A stretch of DNA of 64,000 nt from Gillisella terrae (lineage in GTDB: Bacteria > Pseudomonadota > Alphaproteobacteria > Rhizobiales > Rhizobiaceae), in the NCBI RefSeq assembly GCF_004801395.1, contig NZ_SSOA01000001.1, positions 744,001-808,000 of the forward strand. The letters are read 5' to 3'. Positions within the stretch are counted from its first letter, which is position 1; each line of letters opens with the position of its first letter. Of this stretch, positions 46,030 to 54,441 are shown piece after piece. A program made the position numbers and the translations under genes. Below the pieces are notes generated by a model. It did no database searches. It worked only from the letters and a program-made list of their open reading frames with translations, and was not told the DNA's origin.

Positions 46030-47160
46030 ATGTCCGAGAAATTTACCTTCACCCTCAAAGCCACCAGCGGCAAGGCGCGCCTTGGCGAAATCTCGATGCC
46101 GCGCGGCACGATTCGCACCCCGGCTTTCATGCCGGTTGGCACTGTTGGCACGGTTAAAGCCATGTATCTTGATCAGGTGCGCGAGGGCGGGGCGGATATT
46201 ATTCTTGGCAACACCTATCATTTGATGCTGCGCCCCGGCCCTGAGCGCGTTGCGCGCCTTGGCGGCCTGCATGAGCTGATCCGTTGGCCTCAGCCAATTT
46301 TGACCGACTCGGGTGGTTTTCAGGTGATGTCGCTCTCGGGCCTGCGAAAGCTGGATGAGCAGGGCGTGACCTTTAAAAGCCATATCGACGGCTCTTATCA
46401 TCACATGTCGCCGGAACGCTCCATTGAAATTCAGGGCCTGCTCGATAGTGACATCCAGATGCAGTTGGATGAATGCGTGGCCCTGCCTGCCGAGCCGCGC
46501 GAAATTGAGCGTGCCATGGAAATGTCGTTGCGCTGGGCAGAGCGTTGCCGCGTTGCCTTTGGCGAGCAGCCAGGCAAAGCAATGTTTGGTATTGTGCAAG
46601 GTGGCGATCAGCCCGCGTTGCGCATTCGCTCTGCGGAAGGCCTTAAGCAGCTTGATCTCAAGGGGTATGCCGTGGGTGGTCTGGCGGTGGGTGAGCCGCA
46701 GGATGTGATGTTGAGCATGCTGGATATCACTTTGCCGGCTTTGCCATCAGAAAAGCCGCGCTATCTGATGGGCGTTGGCACGCCGGATGACATGTTGAAG
46801 TCTGTAGCGCTGGGTGTTGACATGTTTGACTGCGTCATGCCAACGCGCTCTGGCCGTCATGGTCTGGCATTCACACGTCGCGGCAAAGTCAATATTCGCA
46901 ATGCCCGCCACGCCGAGGATATGCGGCCGCTGGATGAGCAATCTTCTTGCCCGGCTGCGCGCGATTACTCCCGCGCTTATCTGCATCACTTGGTTCGCTC
47001 CAATGAAGCATTGGGTGGCATGTTGTTGTCCTGGAACAATCTTTCCTATTATCAGGAGTTGATGCAGGGTATCCGCAAATCCATCGCCGAGGGCCGGTTT
47101 GAAGACTTCAAGGCGGAGACCATGGAGATGTGGGCGAGGGGTGATATCGACCCGCGCTAA
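46030..47160 (+). CDS. tgt: tRNA-guanine transglycosylase
   Basis: Exchanges guanine-34 for preQ1 in tRNAs with GUN anticodons. The 376-residue TIM-barrel protein has the active-site [13 protein letters not shown], the substrate-binding [12 protein letters not shown] and the nucleophile region [15 protein letters not shown]. The zinc site is unusual: where most bacterial enzymes have CxCxxC, here it reads [14 protein letters not shown], leaving only one of the three cysteines; the distal LHHL segment is kept. From memory [11 protein letters not shown] is common in rhizobial relatives, so this is probably a lineage feature and not decay. It follows queA by 3 bases. Confidence 0.95.
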   Translation: MSEKFTFTLKATSGKARLGEISMPRGTIRTPAFMPVGTVGTVKAMYLDQVREGGADIILGNTYHLMLRPGPERVARLGGLHELIRWPQPILTDSGGFQVMSLSGLRKLDEQGVTFKSHIDGSYHHMSPERSIEIQGLLDSDIQMQLDECVALPAEPREIERAMEMSLRWAERCRVAFGEQPGKAMFGIVQGGDQPALRIRSAEGLKQLDLKGYAVGGLAVGEPQDVMLSMLDITLPALPSEKPRYLMGVGTPDDMLKSVALGVDMFDCVMPTRSGRHGLAFTRRGKVNIRNARHAEDMRPLDEQSSCPAARDYSRAYLHHLVRSNEALGGMLLSWNNLSYYQELMQGIRKSIAEGRFEDFKAETMEMWARGDIDPR

Positions 47161-47348
47161 CCGGATTGTCTGAACGCGGCGTGGGCTTCAAAACAGCCCG
47201 CGATCCTCAATTTGGTTCTACTCTATAAACAGGGCCTCCGCACACATATCGCCGTTAACCTGCGATCATAATTGGAAAACTCCATGCTCGATTGTGTTGA
47301 AATGCGATGTTGGGTGCTTTGAAGGGATAGGCTGAATTTGAGGCATTT

Positions 47349-48104
47349 ATGCGTATTTTTGTAGGTTCAGATTTCCACGTTGATTACCGTGAGAACCTTC
47401 TCTGGTTTGAACAACTCTCCGAACAGGACTATCAACACGACATCCTGCTGGTCGTTGGGGATGTTGCCAATGATATGCCGCTGTTTTCCTATGTCATGAG
47501 CCTGCTTGCGGACCGATTTTCGAAAGTTTTGTATGTGCCCGGCAATCATGATGTGTGGATCAAACGCAGCAATGGCGGCACATCCTTCGAAAAATTGCAG
47601 GCCATCAAATCCCTCTGCGCTGATCTGAACATTGGCATGGAGGCCTATTCCTGCGGCGATACGCTGATTATGCCGCTTATGGGTTGGTACGATTATTCCT
47701 TTGGGACACCGGGCCAAATGCTGCGCAATGCATGGATGGATTATCGCCGGTGTGACTGGGAAGGCCTATCTGATGCCGAGGTCAGTGCCCTTTTTGATGC
47801 GGAAAACCGCCTGCCCGATACGACTGGATTCAAGTCCATTTTATCTTTTTCGCATTTTTTACCGCGTATCGATCTCATGCCTGCAAGGATGCCGGAGAAA
47901 TACCACTTCCTTTATCCCGTTCTTGGCACCAGCAGGCTGGAAGCTCATATTCGCGCTTTGGGGTCGCACACCCATTTTTATGGCCACAGTCATCTGAACA
48001 GGCAGGTGGTCAAGGATGGCGTTACCTATATCAATAACGCTTTTGGCTACCCCTCCGAGCGCGATATTGCGGCTCGAATGCTGATGCATGTGGGTGATAT
48101 TTGA
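47349..48104 (+). CDS. Calcineurin-like metallophosphoesterase
   Basis: Predicted two-metal phosphoesterase of 251 residues. All core motifs are present: FVGSDFHVDY (DxH), VVGDVAND (GDxxxD), YVPGNHDVW (GNHD), SFSHFLPR and YGHSHLNRQ (GHxH). There is no signal peptide, so it should act in the cytoplasm. The substrate cannot be told. The start is ATG 47349. It stands alone after tgt, with a 188-base spacer in which I see no gene, and converges on uvrB. Confidence 0.88.
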   Translation: MRIFVGSDFHVDYRENLLWFEQLSEQDYQHDILLVVGDVANDMPLFSYVMSLLADRFSKVLYVPGNHDVWIKRSNGGTSFEKLQAIKSLCADLNIGMEAYSCGDTLIMPLMGWYDYSFGTPGQMLRNAWMDYRRCDWEGLSDAEVSALFDAENRLPDTTGFKSILSFSHFLPRIDLMPARMPEKYHFLYPVLGTSRLEAHIRALGSHTHFYGHSHLNRQVVKDGVTYINNAFGYPSERDIAARMLMHVGDI

Positions 48105-48130
48105 GGATTGGCTTGGCCGTCATCACTGAT

Positions 48131-48156
48131 CAGGTCGGGTGATAGAACCCGACCTG
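48131..48156. terminator. Hairpin between convergent phosphoesterase and uvrB genes
   Basis: A perfect 10-bp stem (48131-48140 with 48147-48156) with a 6-base loop lies between the two converging genes. Neither strand has a U-tract, so it may be a weak or Rho-assisted bidirectional terminator. Confidence 0.4.
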
Positions 48157-48210
48157 CGTTGAAGTGTTTAAGCACATTCATTCGCCAAGACCGTAACATG
48201 CTTTCGAGGC

Positions 48211-51117
48211 TTAACGTCCAGGTTTGCCCGTTTTGGCTTTGCCGCGAGCCTGCCGCTTTTGCTCGCTCTCGTCCTCGTAAGATCCTGCCCCTGATTTGGC
48301 GCGGATGATCGGGCGAGGATCGTCATGATCACGCCGGGAGCCGGATAGGGCGGAATCCGGCTTCTGGGGGATTTTGCCCGGCATTGGCTTTTCGGTGCGC
48401 CCTACTGTCATTTCATCGAGCGTGTTTTTTCGAAACAGTGGTTTTGCTGCGCCCGTTTCGTTATCTGGCCCGTCGGACACCGTGTTGCCAGCGAGGGAGG
48501 CGTTGCGCTCTTCATTGCGGGCTGATTCCTTTTCGCCCGGATCACCCATGCTGGCCAGTTCGACCTCGCGCAGACGTTTGATTTCATCGCGCAGGCGTGC
48601 GGCGGTTTCGAAATCAAGGTCGGTGGCAGCGTCGCGCATCTGCTTTTCAAGGGCTGCAAGGTGCGCTTGCAGATTATTGCCAACAAGATGACCGCCGGAT
48701 GCAAAGCCTTTGCCGCTGGCCCCTGAAATATCGGCCCGCACGTGATCGCGCTCATAGACTGAATCGAGAATGTCGGAAATTTTGGATTTCACCGATTCAG
48801 GCGTAATGCCATTTGCCGCATTGTACGCCATCTGCTTTTCGCGGCGGCGGGTGGTTTCATCCATCGCCCGCTGCATTGAGCCGGTGATCTTGTCGGCATA
48901 GAGCACAACTTTGCCGTCAACGTTACGCGCTGCACGGCCAATGGTCTGAATGAGAGAGGTTTCAGATCGCAGGAAGCCTTCCTTGTCTGCATCCAGAATG
49001 GCAACAAAGCCGCACTCCGGAATATCCAGACCTTCGCGCAACAGGTTGATGCCCACCAGCACATCAAACGCGCCGAGGCGTAGATCACGCAGGATCTCAA
49101 TACGTTCCAGCGTATCGATGTCGGAGTGCATGTAGCGCACACGCACGCCATGCTCATGCAGATATTCCGTCAGGTCTTCGGCCATGCGCTTGGTCAGCAC
49201 AGTCACAAGAGTTCGATAGCCCTTGAGCGTGGTATCCTTGATCTCGCCCAGCACGTCATCGACTTGGGTTTTCGCGGAGCGCACCTCGACAGGCGGATCG
49301 ATCAGGCCAGTGGGGCGAATAACCTGCTCGGCAAACACGCCGCCAGACTGCTCCATTTCCCAATTGCCGGGCGTTGCCGATACCGCGATTGTGGGCGGGC
49401 GCATGGCATCCCACTCTTCAAAGCGCAATGGGCGGTTGTCCATGCAGGACGGCAGACGAAAGCCGTATTCGGCAAGGGTTGCCTTACGCCGGAAGTCGCC
49501 GCGATACATGCCGCCGATCTGGCTGACGGAGACGTGGCTTTCATCGATAAACAGCAGGGCGTTATCGGGGATATATTCAAACAAGGTCGGTGGCGGCTCC
49601 CCCGGCGCACGCCCGGTCAGATAGCGAGAATAGTTTTCGATACCAGCACAAACGCCCGTCGCTTCCAACATCTCAATGTCATAGCGCGTGCGTTGCTCAA
49701 GACGTTGCGCCTCCAGCAGGCGACCGCCTTTTTCCAATTCAGCAAGTCGCTCCTTCAATTCGGCTTTGATGGCTTTTATGGCACCGTTCAAAGCCGGCCG
49801 CGGGGTGACATAGTGGGAGTTGGCGTAGATTTTGACCGACTTCATATCGCCAGTCTTTTGTCCGGTGAGCGGGTCAAACTCGGTAATGGCATCAATCTCG
49901 TCACCGAACATCGAGATGCGCCAGGCCGCGTCTTCCAAGTGAGCCGGGAAAATTTCAATGGTATCGCCGCGCACGCGGAAAGAGCCACGGATAAAGTTGA
50001 TGTCCTGACGGCGATATTGTTGCGCCACAAGGTCGGCCAGCAATTGGCGCTGATCAATGCGGTCACCAACCGACATTTCAAAGGTCATGGCGGTGTAGGT
50101 TTCCACCGAGCCGATACCATAAATACAGGACACCGAGGCCACGATAATGCAGTCGTCACGCTCAAGAATGGCGCGGGTGGCAGCGTGGCGCATTCGGTCA
50201 ATCTGCTCATTGATCGAGCTGTCTTTCTCAATGAAAGTATCCGAGCGCGGCACATAGGCTTCGGGCTGATAATAATCATAGTACGAGACAAAATATTCCA
50301 CCGCATTGTCCGGGAAGAATTTTTTGAACTCGGAATAAAGCTGGGCTGCCAGTGTTTTGTTTGGAGCCAAAATCACCGCTGGTCTCTGGGTTGCTTCAAT
50401 CACCTTCGCCATGGTGAAGGTCTTGCCGGAGCCGGTGACCCCCAGCAACACTTGCGTGCGGTCATTGTTATTGATGCCTTCCACCAAATCGCGAATGGCG
50501 GTTGGCTGGTCGCCTGCTGGCTCAAAATCCGAGGCCATGCGGATTGGAATGCCGCCTTCGGATTTGGCGGGACGGTGAGGGCGGTGCGGCGTCCAGATCT
50601 TGCCGTCCTTGAACAGCGGATTCCCGCTTTCAATCAGCGCCGACAAGGCCTCAACGGTTGCCGTCACGCCGCCTGCGGCAAGGCTCTCCGCCTCTTCCAG
50701 AGATGTATCCATGCCCGAGATGGCGTGAAGACCTGCGGCTGCCCGCGCCGCCGGGTCCGACGTGGCACCCATGGATACACCGCGCGCCGTTTTGGTGTTG
50801 CCAGCACTCCGGGCTTTGGTTGCTTTTTCAAGGGCAACCTTTTCGCTGTGCTTGCGGGCCTCGATTTCAATTTTCTTGCGGTGCTTGCCCGCTTTAGAGG
50901 CAATGTCGCGCTGGGTTTCTATGCCCGATACTTCCGCCTCTGCTTCCAGCTGCTTCACCCAATCAGACACGCTCCCTGACAGAGGTGACGTCATGGGTGC
51001 ACCTTCAAAGCTCGCTTGCGGCGATTCTTCAAAGCCATTGTAAGTCTGTGATGGACTCTCAATTGACGCTTTGGTGTCTGTATTGGGAGCGGGTGTTTTG
51101 CGCGTTGATTTTGCCAT
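48211..51117 (-). CDS. uvrB: Excinuclease ABC subunit B (extended)
   Basis: DNA-loading helicase-like subunit of nucleotide excision repair, partner of UvrA. At 968 residues it is about 300 longer than E. coli UvrB. The first ~190 residues are a polar, Ala/Lys/Ser-rich extension without known motifs; the UvrB core starts near [15 protein letters not shown], with Walker [14 protein letters not shown], the beta-hairpin [18 protein letters not shown], and helicase motifs [20 protein letters not shown]. The UvrC-interacting UVR domain ([20 protein letters not shown]) precedes a further ~95-residue polar tail. The ATG at 51117 was preferred over an upstream TTG. Long UvrB proteins are usual in Rhizobiales. 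Confidence 0.95.
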   Translation of the reverse strand: MAKSTRKTPAPNTDTKASIESPSQTYNGFEESPQASFEGAPMTSPLSGSVSDWVKQLEAEAEVSGIETQRDIASKAGKHRKKIEIEARKHSEKVALEKATKARSAGNTKTARGVSMGATSDPAARAAAGLHAISGMDTSLEEAESLAAGGVTATVEALSALIESGNPLFKDGKIWTPHRPHRPAKSEGGIPIRMASDFEPAGDQPTAIRDLVEGINNNDRTQVLLGVTGSGKTFTMAKVIEATQRPAVILAPNKTLAAQLYSEFKKFFPDNAVEYFVSYYDYYQPEAYVPRSDTFIEKDSSINEQIDRMRHAATRAILERDDCIIVASVSCIYGIGSVETYTAMTFEMSVGDRIDQRQLLADLVAQQYRRQDINFIRGSFRVRGDTIEIFPAHLEDAAWRISMFGDEIDAITEFDPLTGQKTGDMKSVKIYANSHYVTPRPALNGAIKAIKAELKERLAELEKGGRLLEAQRLEQRTRYDIEMLEATGVCAGIENYSRYLTGRAPGEPPPTLFEYIPDNALLFIDESHVSVSQIGGMYRGDFRRKATLAEYGFRLPSCMDNRPLRFEEWDAMRPPTIAVSATPGNWEMEQSGGVFAEQVIRPTGLIDPPVEVRSAKTQVDDVLGEIKDTTLKGYRTLVTVLTKRMAEDLTEYLHEHGVRVRYMHSDIDTLERIEILRDLRLGAFDVLVGINLLREGLDIPECGFVAILDADKEGFLRSETSLIQTIGRAARNVDGKVVLYADKITGSMQRAMDETTRRREKQMAYNAANGITPESVKSKISDILDSVYERDHVRADISGASGKGFASGGHLVGNNLQAHLAALEKQMRDAATDLDFETAARLRDEIKRLREVELASMGDPGEKESARNEERNASLAGNTVSDGPDNETGAAKPLFRKNTLDEMTVGRTEKPMPGKIPQKPDSALSGSRRDHDDPRPIIRAKSGAGSYEDESEQKRQARGKAKTGKPGR

Positions 51118-51171
51118 AAGCCGAATATGGATAATCTCGCCCGCAAATGGAAGTGTGAGATGCAAAAATCA

Positions 51172-51186
51172 GAACAAAAAAGCAAC
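51172..51186. promoter_or_regulatory. LexA-like box upstream of uvrB
   Basis: GAAC-N7-CAAC, one mismatch from the GAAC-N7-GAAC LexA direct repeat, 55 bases upstream of the uvrB ATG. The position fits SOS control of uvrB, but the imperfect half-site makes it uncertain. Confidence 0.4.
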
Positions 51187-51195
51187 TTTGCATGG

Positions 51196-53199
51196 TCACG
51201 CTGATACACGTTGGCTGATATCGCTTTGTTCCGGATTGCTGGCGCGCTGGAGCCACGTCATTAATGCATCAATCGGCATTGGCCGTGCATAATAAAACCC
51301 CTGTGCTACGTCGCAGCCCATTGCTTCCAACGCCCGCACATCATCGGAGGTTTCGACACCCTCCACCACAATTTCAACATCGAGCGCACGACCAAAGCCA
51401 ACCATGGCCGCGACCAAGGCCTGATTGACGCTCGATGCGCTGATGTTGGTTATAATGCTTCGGTCGATTTTCAGACGTCCGATGTTCAGACTGATCAGAT
51501 AGGCCAGCGACGAATAGCCAATGCCAAAATCATCAAGTGCCAATCTGTAGCCGCTGGTTTCCATCTGCCGCAGTTGTTCGCCTGCAATGTCTGGATCAAG
51601 GATTGCTTCTTCGGTGATTTCCACCTCTACACTGTGACGGCTGACGCCGTAAGTCGCGGTGACATCATCCAGCATTTCTGCGACGTTGTAGATTGCAAAT
51701 TCCCGCGGCGATATGTTCAACGCGACGGTGGCTGCTGCCAAATCGTGACTTGGCAATTCCTGGAGCAAGGCGCAGACATTGCGCGCAATCAGGCCCGTTA
51801 AGGCCTTGCTCAGGTTTGTGGCCTGTGCCGCATTGATGATTTCAGGAGGCGAGATAAATCCAAAGTGTGGATGCAGCCAGCGAACCAGCGCTTCAAAGCT
51901 GACAACCGCCCCGGTCTTGAGGTCGATCTGCGGCTGGAACCACGCGGTGATAACCTCGTTTTGAATGGCATCCTTCAGGTCTTGTTCGATCTGACGTTGA
52001 CGGTCGGTGATTTGCTTGAATTTTGGATCAAACTCCCGCCATTGCTTCCGCCCCGTCTGTTTGGCATGCAACAGAGCCAGGCTGGCTGAAGAGAAAATTT
52101 CATCAGCGGTTATGCCGCCAGATGGAAATAGAACCAGTCCTGCGCTGAGGTTTGGCACAATGGATGTGCCGTTTATGGTGACGGGTGGCAGATCGCACTC
52201 CACCATGGCCTGCGCCAGGGCAACGCTTTTTTGGTACACGTCACCTGTGGTGATGAGCACGGCAAATTCATCGCCGCTGATGCGTGCGGTTGTGGCATCC
52301 GAGCCAGCCGCCGTCTTGAGGCGTTGTCCAATAATGGTCAGAAACTGATCGCCGCCGTGATGGCCAAACGCATCGTTGATTCGTTTAAAACGATCGACAT
52401 CAAACAGCAAAAGCGCAACCTTCTGGCCAGAGACAGTGGCTGCGGCCAGTGCGCCAGAGATTTTTCCGTTCAGATAGATGCGATTGAACAGGCCTGTGAC
52501 CGGATCACAATTGGCAAGGATTTCCAGCCGCATGTTGTTCTGACGGATATCTTCATTGGCAATGATCAGAGATTGGGTCGCGCGATCGCGCGTGAATTTT
52601 GCCATTTCTCCTTCGACGGTTCGCTGCTCTGCCTTGGCCATCAGATAGAGCAGGAAGCTGGCCAATAAAATCAAATTGAGTGTTGAGATAATCGCAACAA
52701 CACCACCGTGCTGTAAGAAATTCCAACCGCAGGCAAGCAGGACAGGTGCTGCAAAACTGAAGGCCGTCTGGCTGCACAATGACTGCCGCAGCATGGCAGC
52801 ACCTGCCAGCCCAACCAGAATAAGCATCACCGGGGCATCATTGCCCAGCATCTCCATATGAAAAAAGACATTGGGAAGCAGGCTCCACGATAAGCCCTGC
52901 AAAAGCGCCGCCAATGACATGAGTTTCATCACGTGTTCGGGCCGGCTGGATGCAAGTTGCTTCTTGATAAGGGCCTTGGCGAGTAAAAATCGAAAAGCTG
53001 TAAAAAAGGAAAGTACGGCCATCCAGGCCAGCAGGCGGCCTCGATCGTCATGCAAAGGGATGATCAATTCAGCCGCCGAGAGCATGGTTACGAGATTGAC
53101 AATCAGAATTGTCCTGGAAGACGCAAGCGTGCCGTTAGCTTGCGCGTGGCGCACCGCCTGGGCAACGTCCTGAGAATGATTTGACGGTGCAGAAATCAA
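51196..53199 (-). CDS. Membrane GGDEF-EAL cyclic-di-GMP protein
   Basis: Predicted c-di-GMP turnover protein of 667 residues. About six hydrophobic segments fill residues 28-190 (a MASE-like sensor), then a GGDEF domain (about 230-390, DPVTGLFNRIYL, FDVDRFKRIND, with the active loop ARISGDEF) and an EAL domain (about 410-650, SFEALVRWLHP, ALDDFGIGYSSL, EIVVEGVET). The EAL catalytic residues look intact, while the GGDEF loop reads SGDEF, a tolerated variant in some cyclases. The start is a TTG at 53199 with a weak ribosome site and is uncertain. It lies 266 bases downstream of the cytochrome b561 gene. Confidence 0.9.
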   Translation of the reverse strand: MISAPSNHSQDVAQAVRHAQANGTLASSRTILIVNLVTMLSAAELIIPLHDDRGRLLAWMAVLSFFTAFRFLLAKALIKKQLASSRPEHVMKLMSLAALLQGLSWSLLPNVFFHMEMLGNDAPVMLILVGLAGAAMLRQSLCSQTAFSFAAPVLLACGWNFLQHGGVVAIISTLNLILLASFLLYLMAKAEQRTVEGEMAKFTRDRATQSLIIANEDIRQNNMRLEILANCDPVTGLFNRIYLNGKISGALAAATVSGQKVALLLFDVDRFKRINDAFGHHGGDQFLTIIGQRLKTAAGSDATTARISGDEFAVLITTGDVYQKSVALAQAMVECDLPPVTINGTSIVPNLSAGLVLFPSGGITADEIFSSASLALLHAKQTGRKQWREFDPKFKQITDRQRQIEQDLKDAIQNEVITAWFQPQIDLKTGAVVSFEALVRWLHPHFGFISPPEIINAAQATNLSKALTGLIARNVCALLQELPSHDLAAATVALNISPREFAIYNVAEMLDDVTATYGVSRHSVEVEITEEAILDPDIAGEQLRQMETSGYRLALDDFGIGYSSLAYLISLNIGRLKIDRSIITNISASSVNQALVAAMVGFGRALDVEIVVEGVETSDDVRALEAMGCDVAQGFYYARPMPIDALMTWLQRASNPEQSDISQRVSA

Positions 53200-53465
53200 A
53201 ATAATCTCGTTCGTAAATACAAATCTATTTGGTTGTATGGCACCTGATTTAAGGTACCGTTACAGAGCGTTATTAATAACTCTTAAACGAGTTTTATAAA
53301 GTTGTATATTTGAATTATCTTTTATAAACAATAATTTATCAGTCTGTTTTTCAACGCTTTTTTATGTTCGATTGCGATCTTTGATGTCGAGCAGATGATG
53401 TTGAAACGCGACACCCCTGAGATAAGTCAAGTGCCGCGTTTTGAATTGATGCAATCACAGGTCTT

Positions 53466-54059
53466 TTAACGGCTTGTGCTTTGAGCCGCTTTGGCGTGGG
53501 CAGGCATCATTTTCAGCAGCGTGCCATCCTTGATAACGAAATGATGAAAGAGCGCTGCTACCGCATGCAGTGTTGAAACGACGATGATGATCCAGGCGAT
53601 GGCAGAATGGAGGTCTCCCAACAGGTGGCGGTATTCTGATGAAACCGGCAAAAGCGGAGGGATTGAAAAGAAATTGAAGAAATCGACAGCGCGACCTTGG
53701 GACCAGCGCCATGAAAATCCAAGGGCAATTTGAACAATCAGGCCGAGATAAAGGCCATAATGGGCGCATTTTGCAACTGCGCCCATCAGGCCTTTTTCAG
53801 CCGCCGGAATGGATTTGGCGCTCACTATGCGCCAGATGATCCGACAGATAAAAACGGCGGTGAGGATGATACCCGCTGCATAGTGCACCAGTTTCAAATC
53901 AGCTCGAACAGCGCCGCCGCGCTCGGCAAAATCCCACGCTTCTGCCGAGAGGAAAAGCGTCAGGACCAGCGCGGCTGTTGCCCAATGCAACAGGATCATT
54001 CCTCTGTTATATCGCTCGGGACTCTGGGTGTTTGCGTTTATTGAGTAGACGGAGGTCAT
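53466..54059 (-). CDS. Cytochrome b561-type membrane protein
   Basis: Di-haem b-type cytochrome of 197 residues with four predicted helices. Candidate haem ligands are the His residues in LLHWATAALVL, KLVHYAAGIIL, GDLHSAIAWIII and LHAVAALFHHF, spaced as in the E. coli CybB (YodB/YceJ) family, which takes electrons from ubiquinol. The start is ATG 54059 with GGAA upstream. The C-terminus ends in a short basic/Ala tail. It is divergent from the DUF1800-DUF1501 genes across a 380-base spacer. No partner redox protein is adjacent. Confidence 0.88.
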   Translation of the reverse strand: MTSVYSINANTQSPERYNRGMILLHWATAALVLTLFLSAEAWDFAERGGAVRADLKLVHYAAGIILTAVFICRIIWRIVSAKSIPAAEKGLMGAVAKCAHYGLYLGLIVQIALGFSWRWSQGRAVDFFNFFSIPPLLPVSSEYRHLLGDLHSAIAWIIIVVSTLHAVAALFHHFVIKDGTLLKMMPAHAKAAQSTSR

Positions 54060-54374
54060 GGTGTGGGTTCCATTCTCAAAAATATATCGATGGCAGTATT
54101 CCGGCCGATGATGGGGGAAAAGAACGGCAGGGCAAGCGGTATCAAGCTTTTCAACCTGACGGGAACCTGAACAATTGTTCGAAATCCATTTTGGCTCGTG
54201 TTTGTATTTCAGTTATTGTTAATATTTACCAAACTGTAAGATTTCAGCCATGTTTTTACCGCAATAGCGGCAGTTCATAGGGGTGAGCGACAGGTTCGCG
54301 GTGGATAGGAGAGGTCTGTGTCGAAAGGCTTTCAAGGAAGTCTTTGGAGTTGGGTCTCTCACGCTGATTTTTCA

Positions 54375-54426
54375 CGGCATAATTTTCTCCTTAAATCCAC
54401 GCCGATTTAAGGGATTATACAGTAAC
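54375..54426 (+). repeat. Palindromic repeat, GCATAATT family (copy lacking second hairpin)
   Basis: CGGCATAATT, then CTCCTTAAAT, CGATTTAAGG and TACAGTAAC follow the same order as the first half of the element at 42298-42392, with imperfect arms. The second hairpin is absent. It ends 3 bases before the DUF1800 ribosome site and lies in a frame that would otherwise extend that gene. The 54060-54441 spacer holds no other feature I can name. Confidence 0.65.
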
Positions 54427-54428
54427 CC

Positions 54429-54441
54429 GGAGGTGATCCCG
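54429..54441 (+). promoter_or_regulatory. Near-perfect Shine-Dalgarno site deciding the DUF1800 start
   Basis: GGAGGTGATC matches the full anti-Shine-Dalgarno complement and sits 7 bases (from GGAGGT) before TTG 54442. It therefore fixes the translation start there and leaves the upstream palindromic repeat untranslated. Confidence 0.65.

Noticed and set aside
49126..50979. A 617-codon frame opposite uvrB
   Set aside because: Shadow of a well-supported gene; no recognisable protein features.
53240..53270. A fourth GCATAATT-family repeat upstream of the GGDEF-EAL gene
   Set aside because: Only GATTTAAGG and a GTTACAG-like stretch match; without the arms this is too little to call.
54283..54441. 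N-terminal extension of the DUF1800 protein from an upstream GTG
   Set aside because: It would translate a palindromic repeat that recurs elsewhere in the window, and a far better ribosome site lies at 54429-54438.
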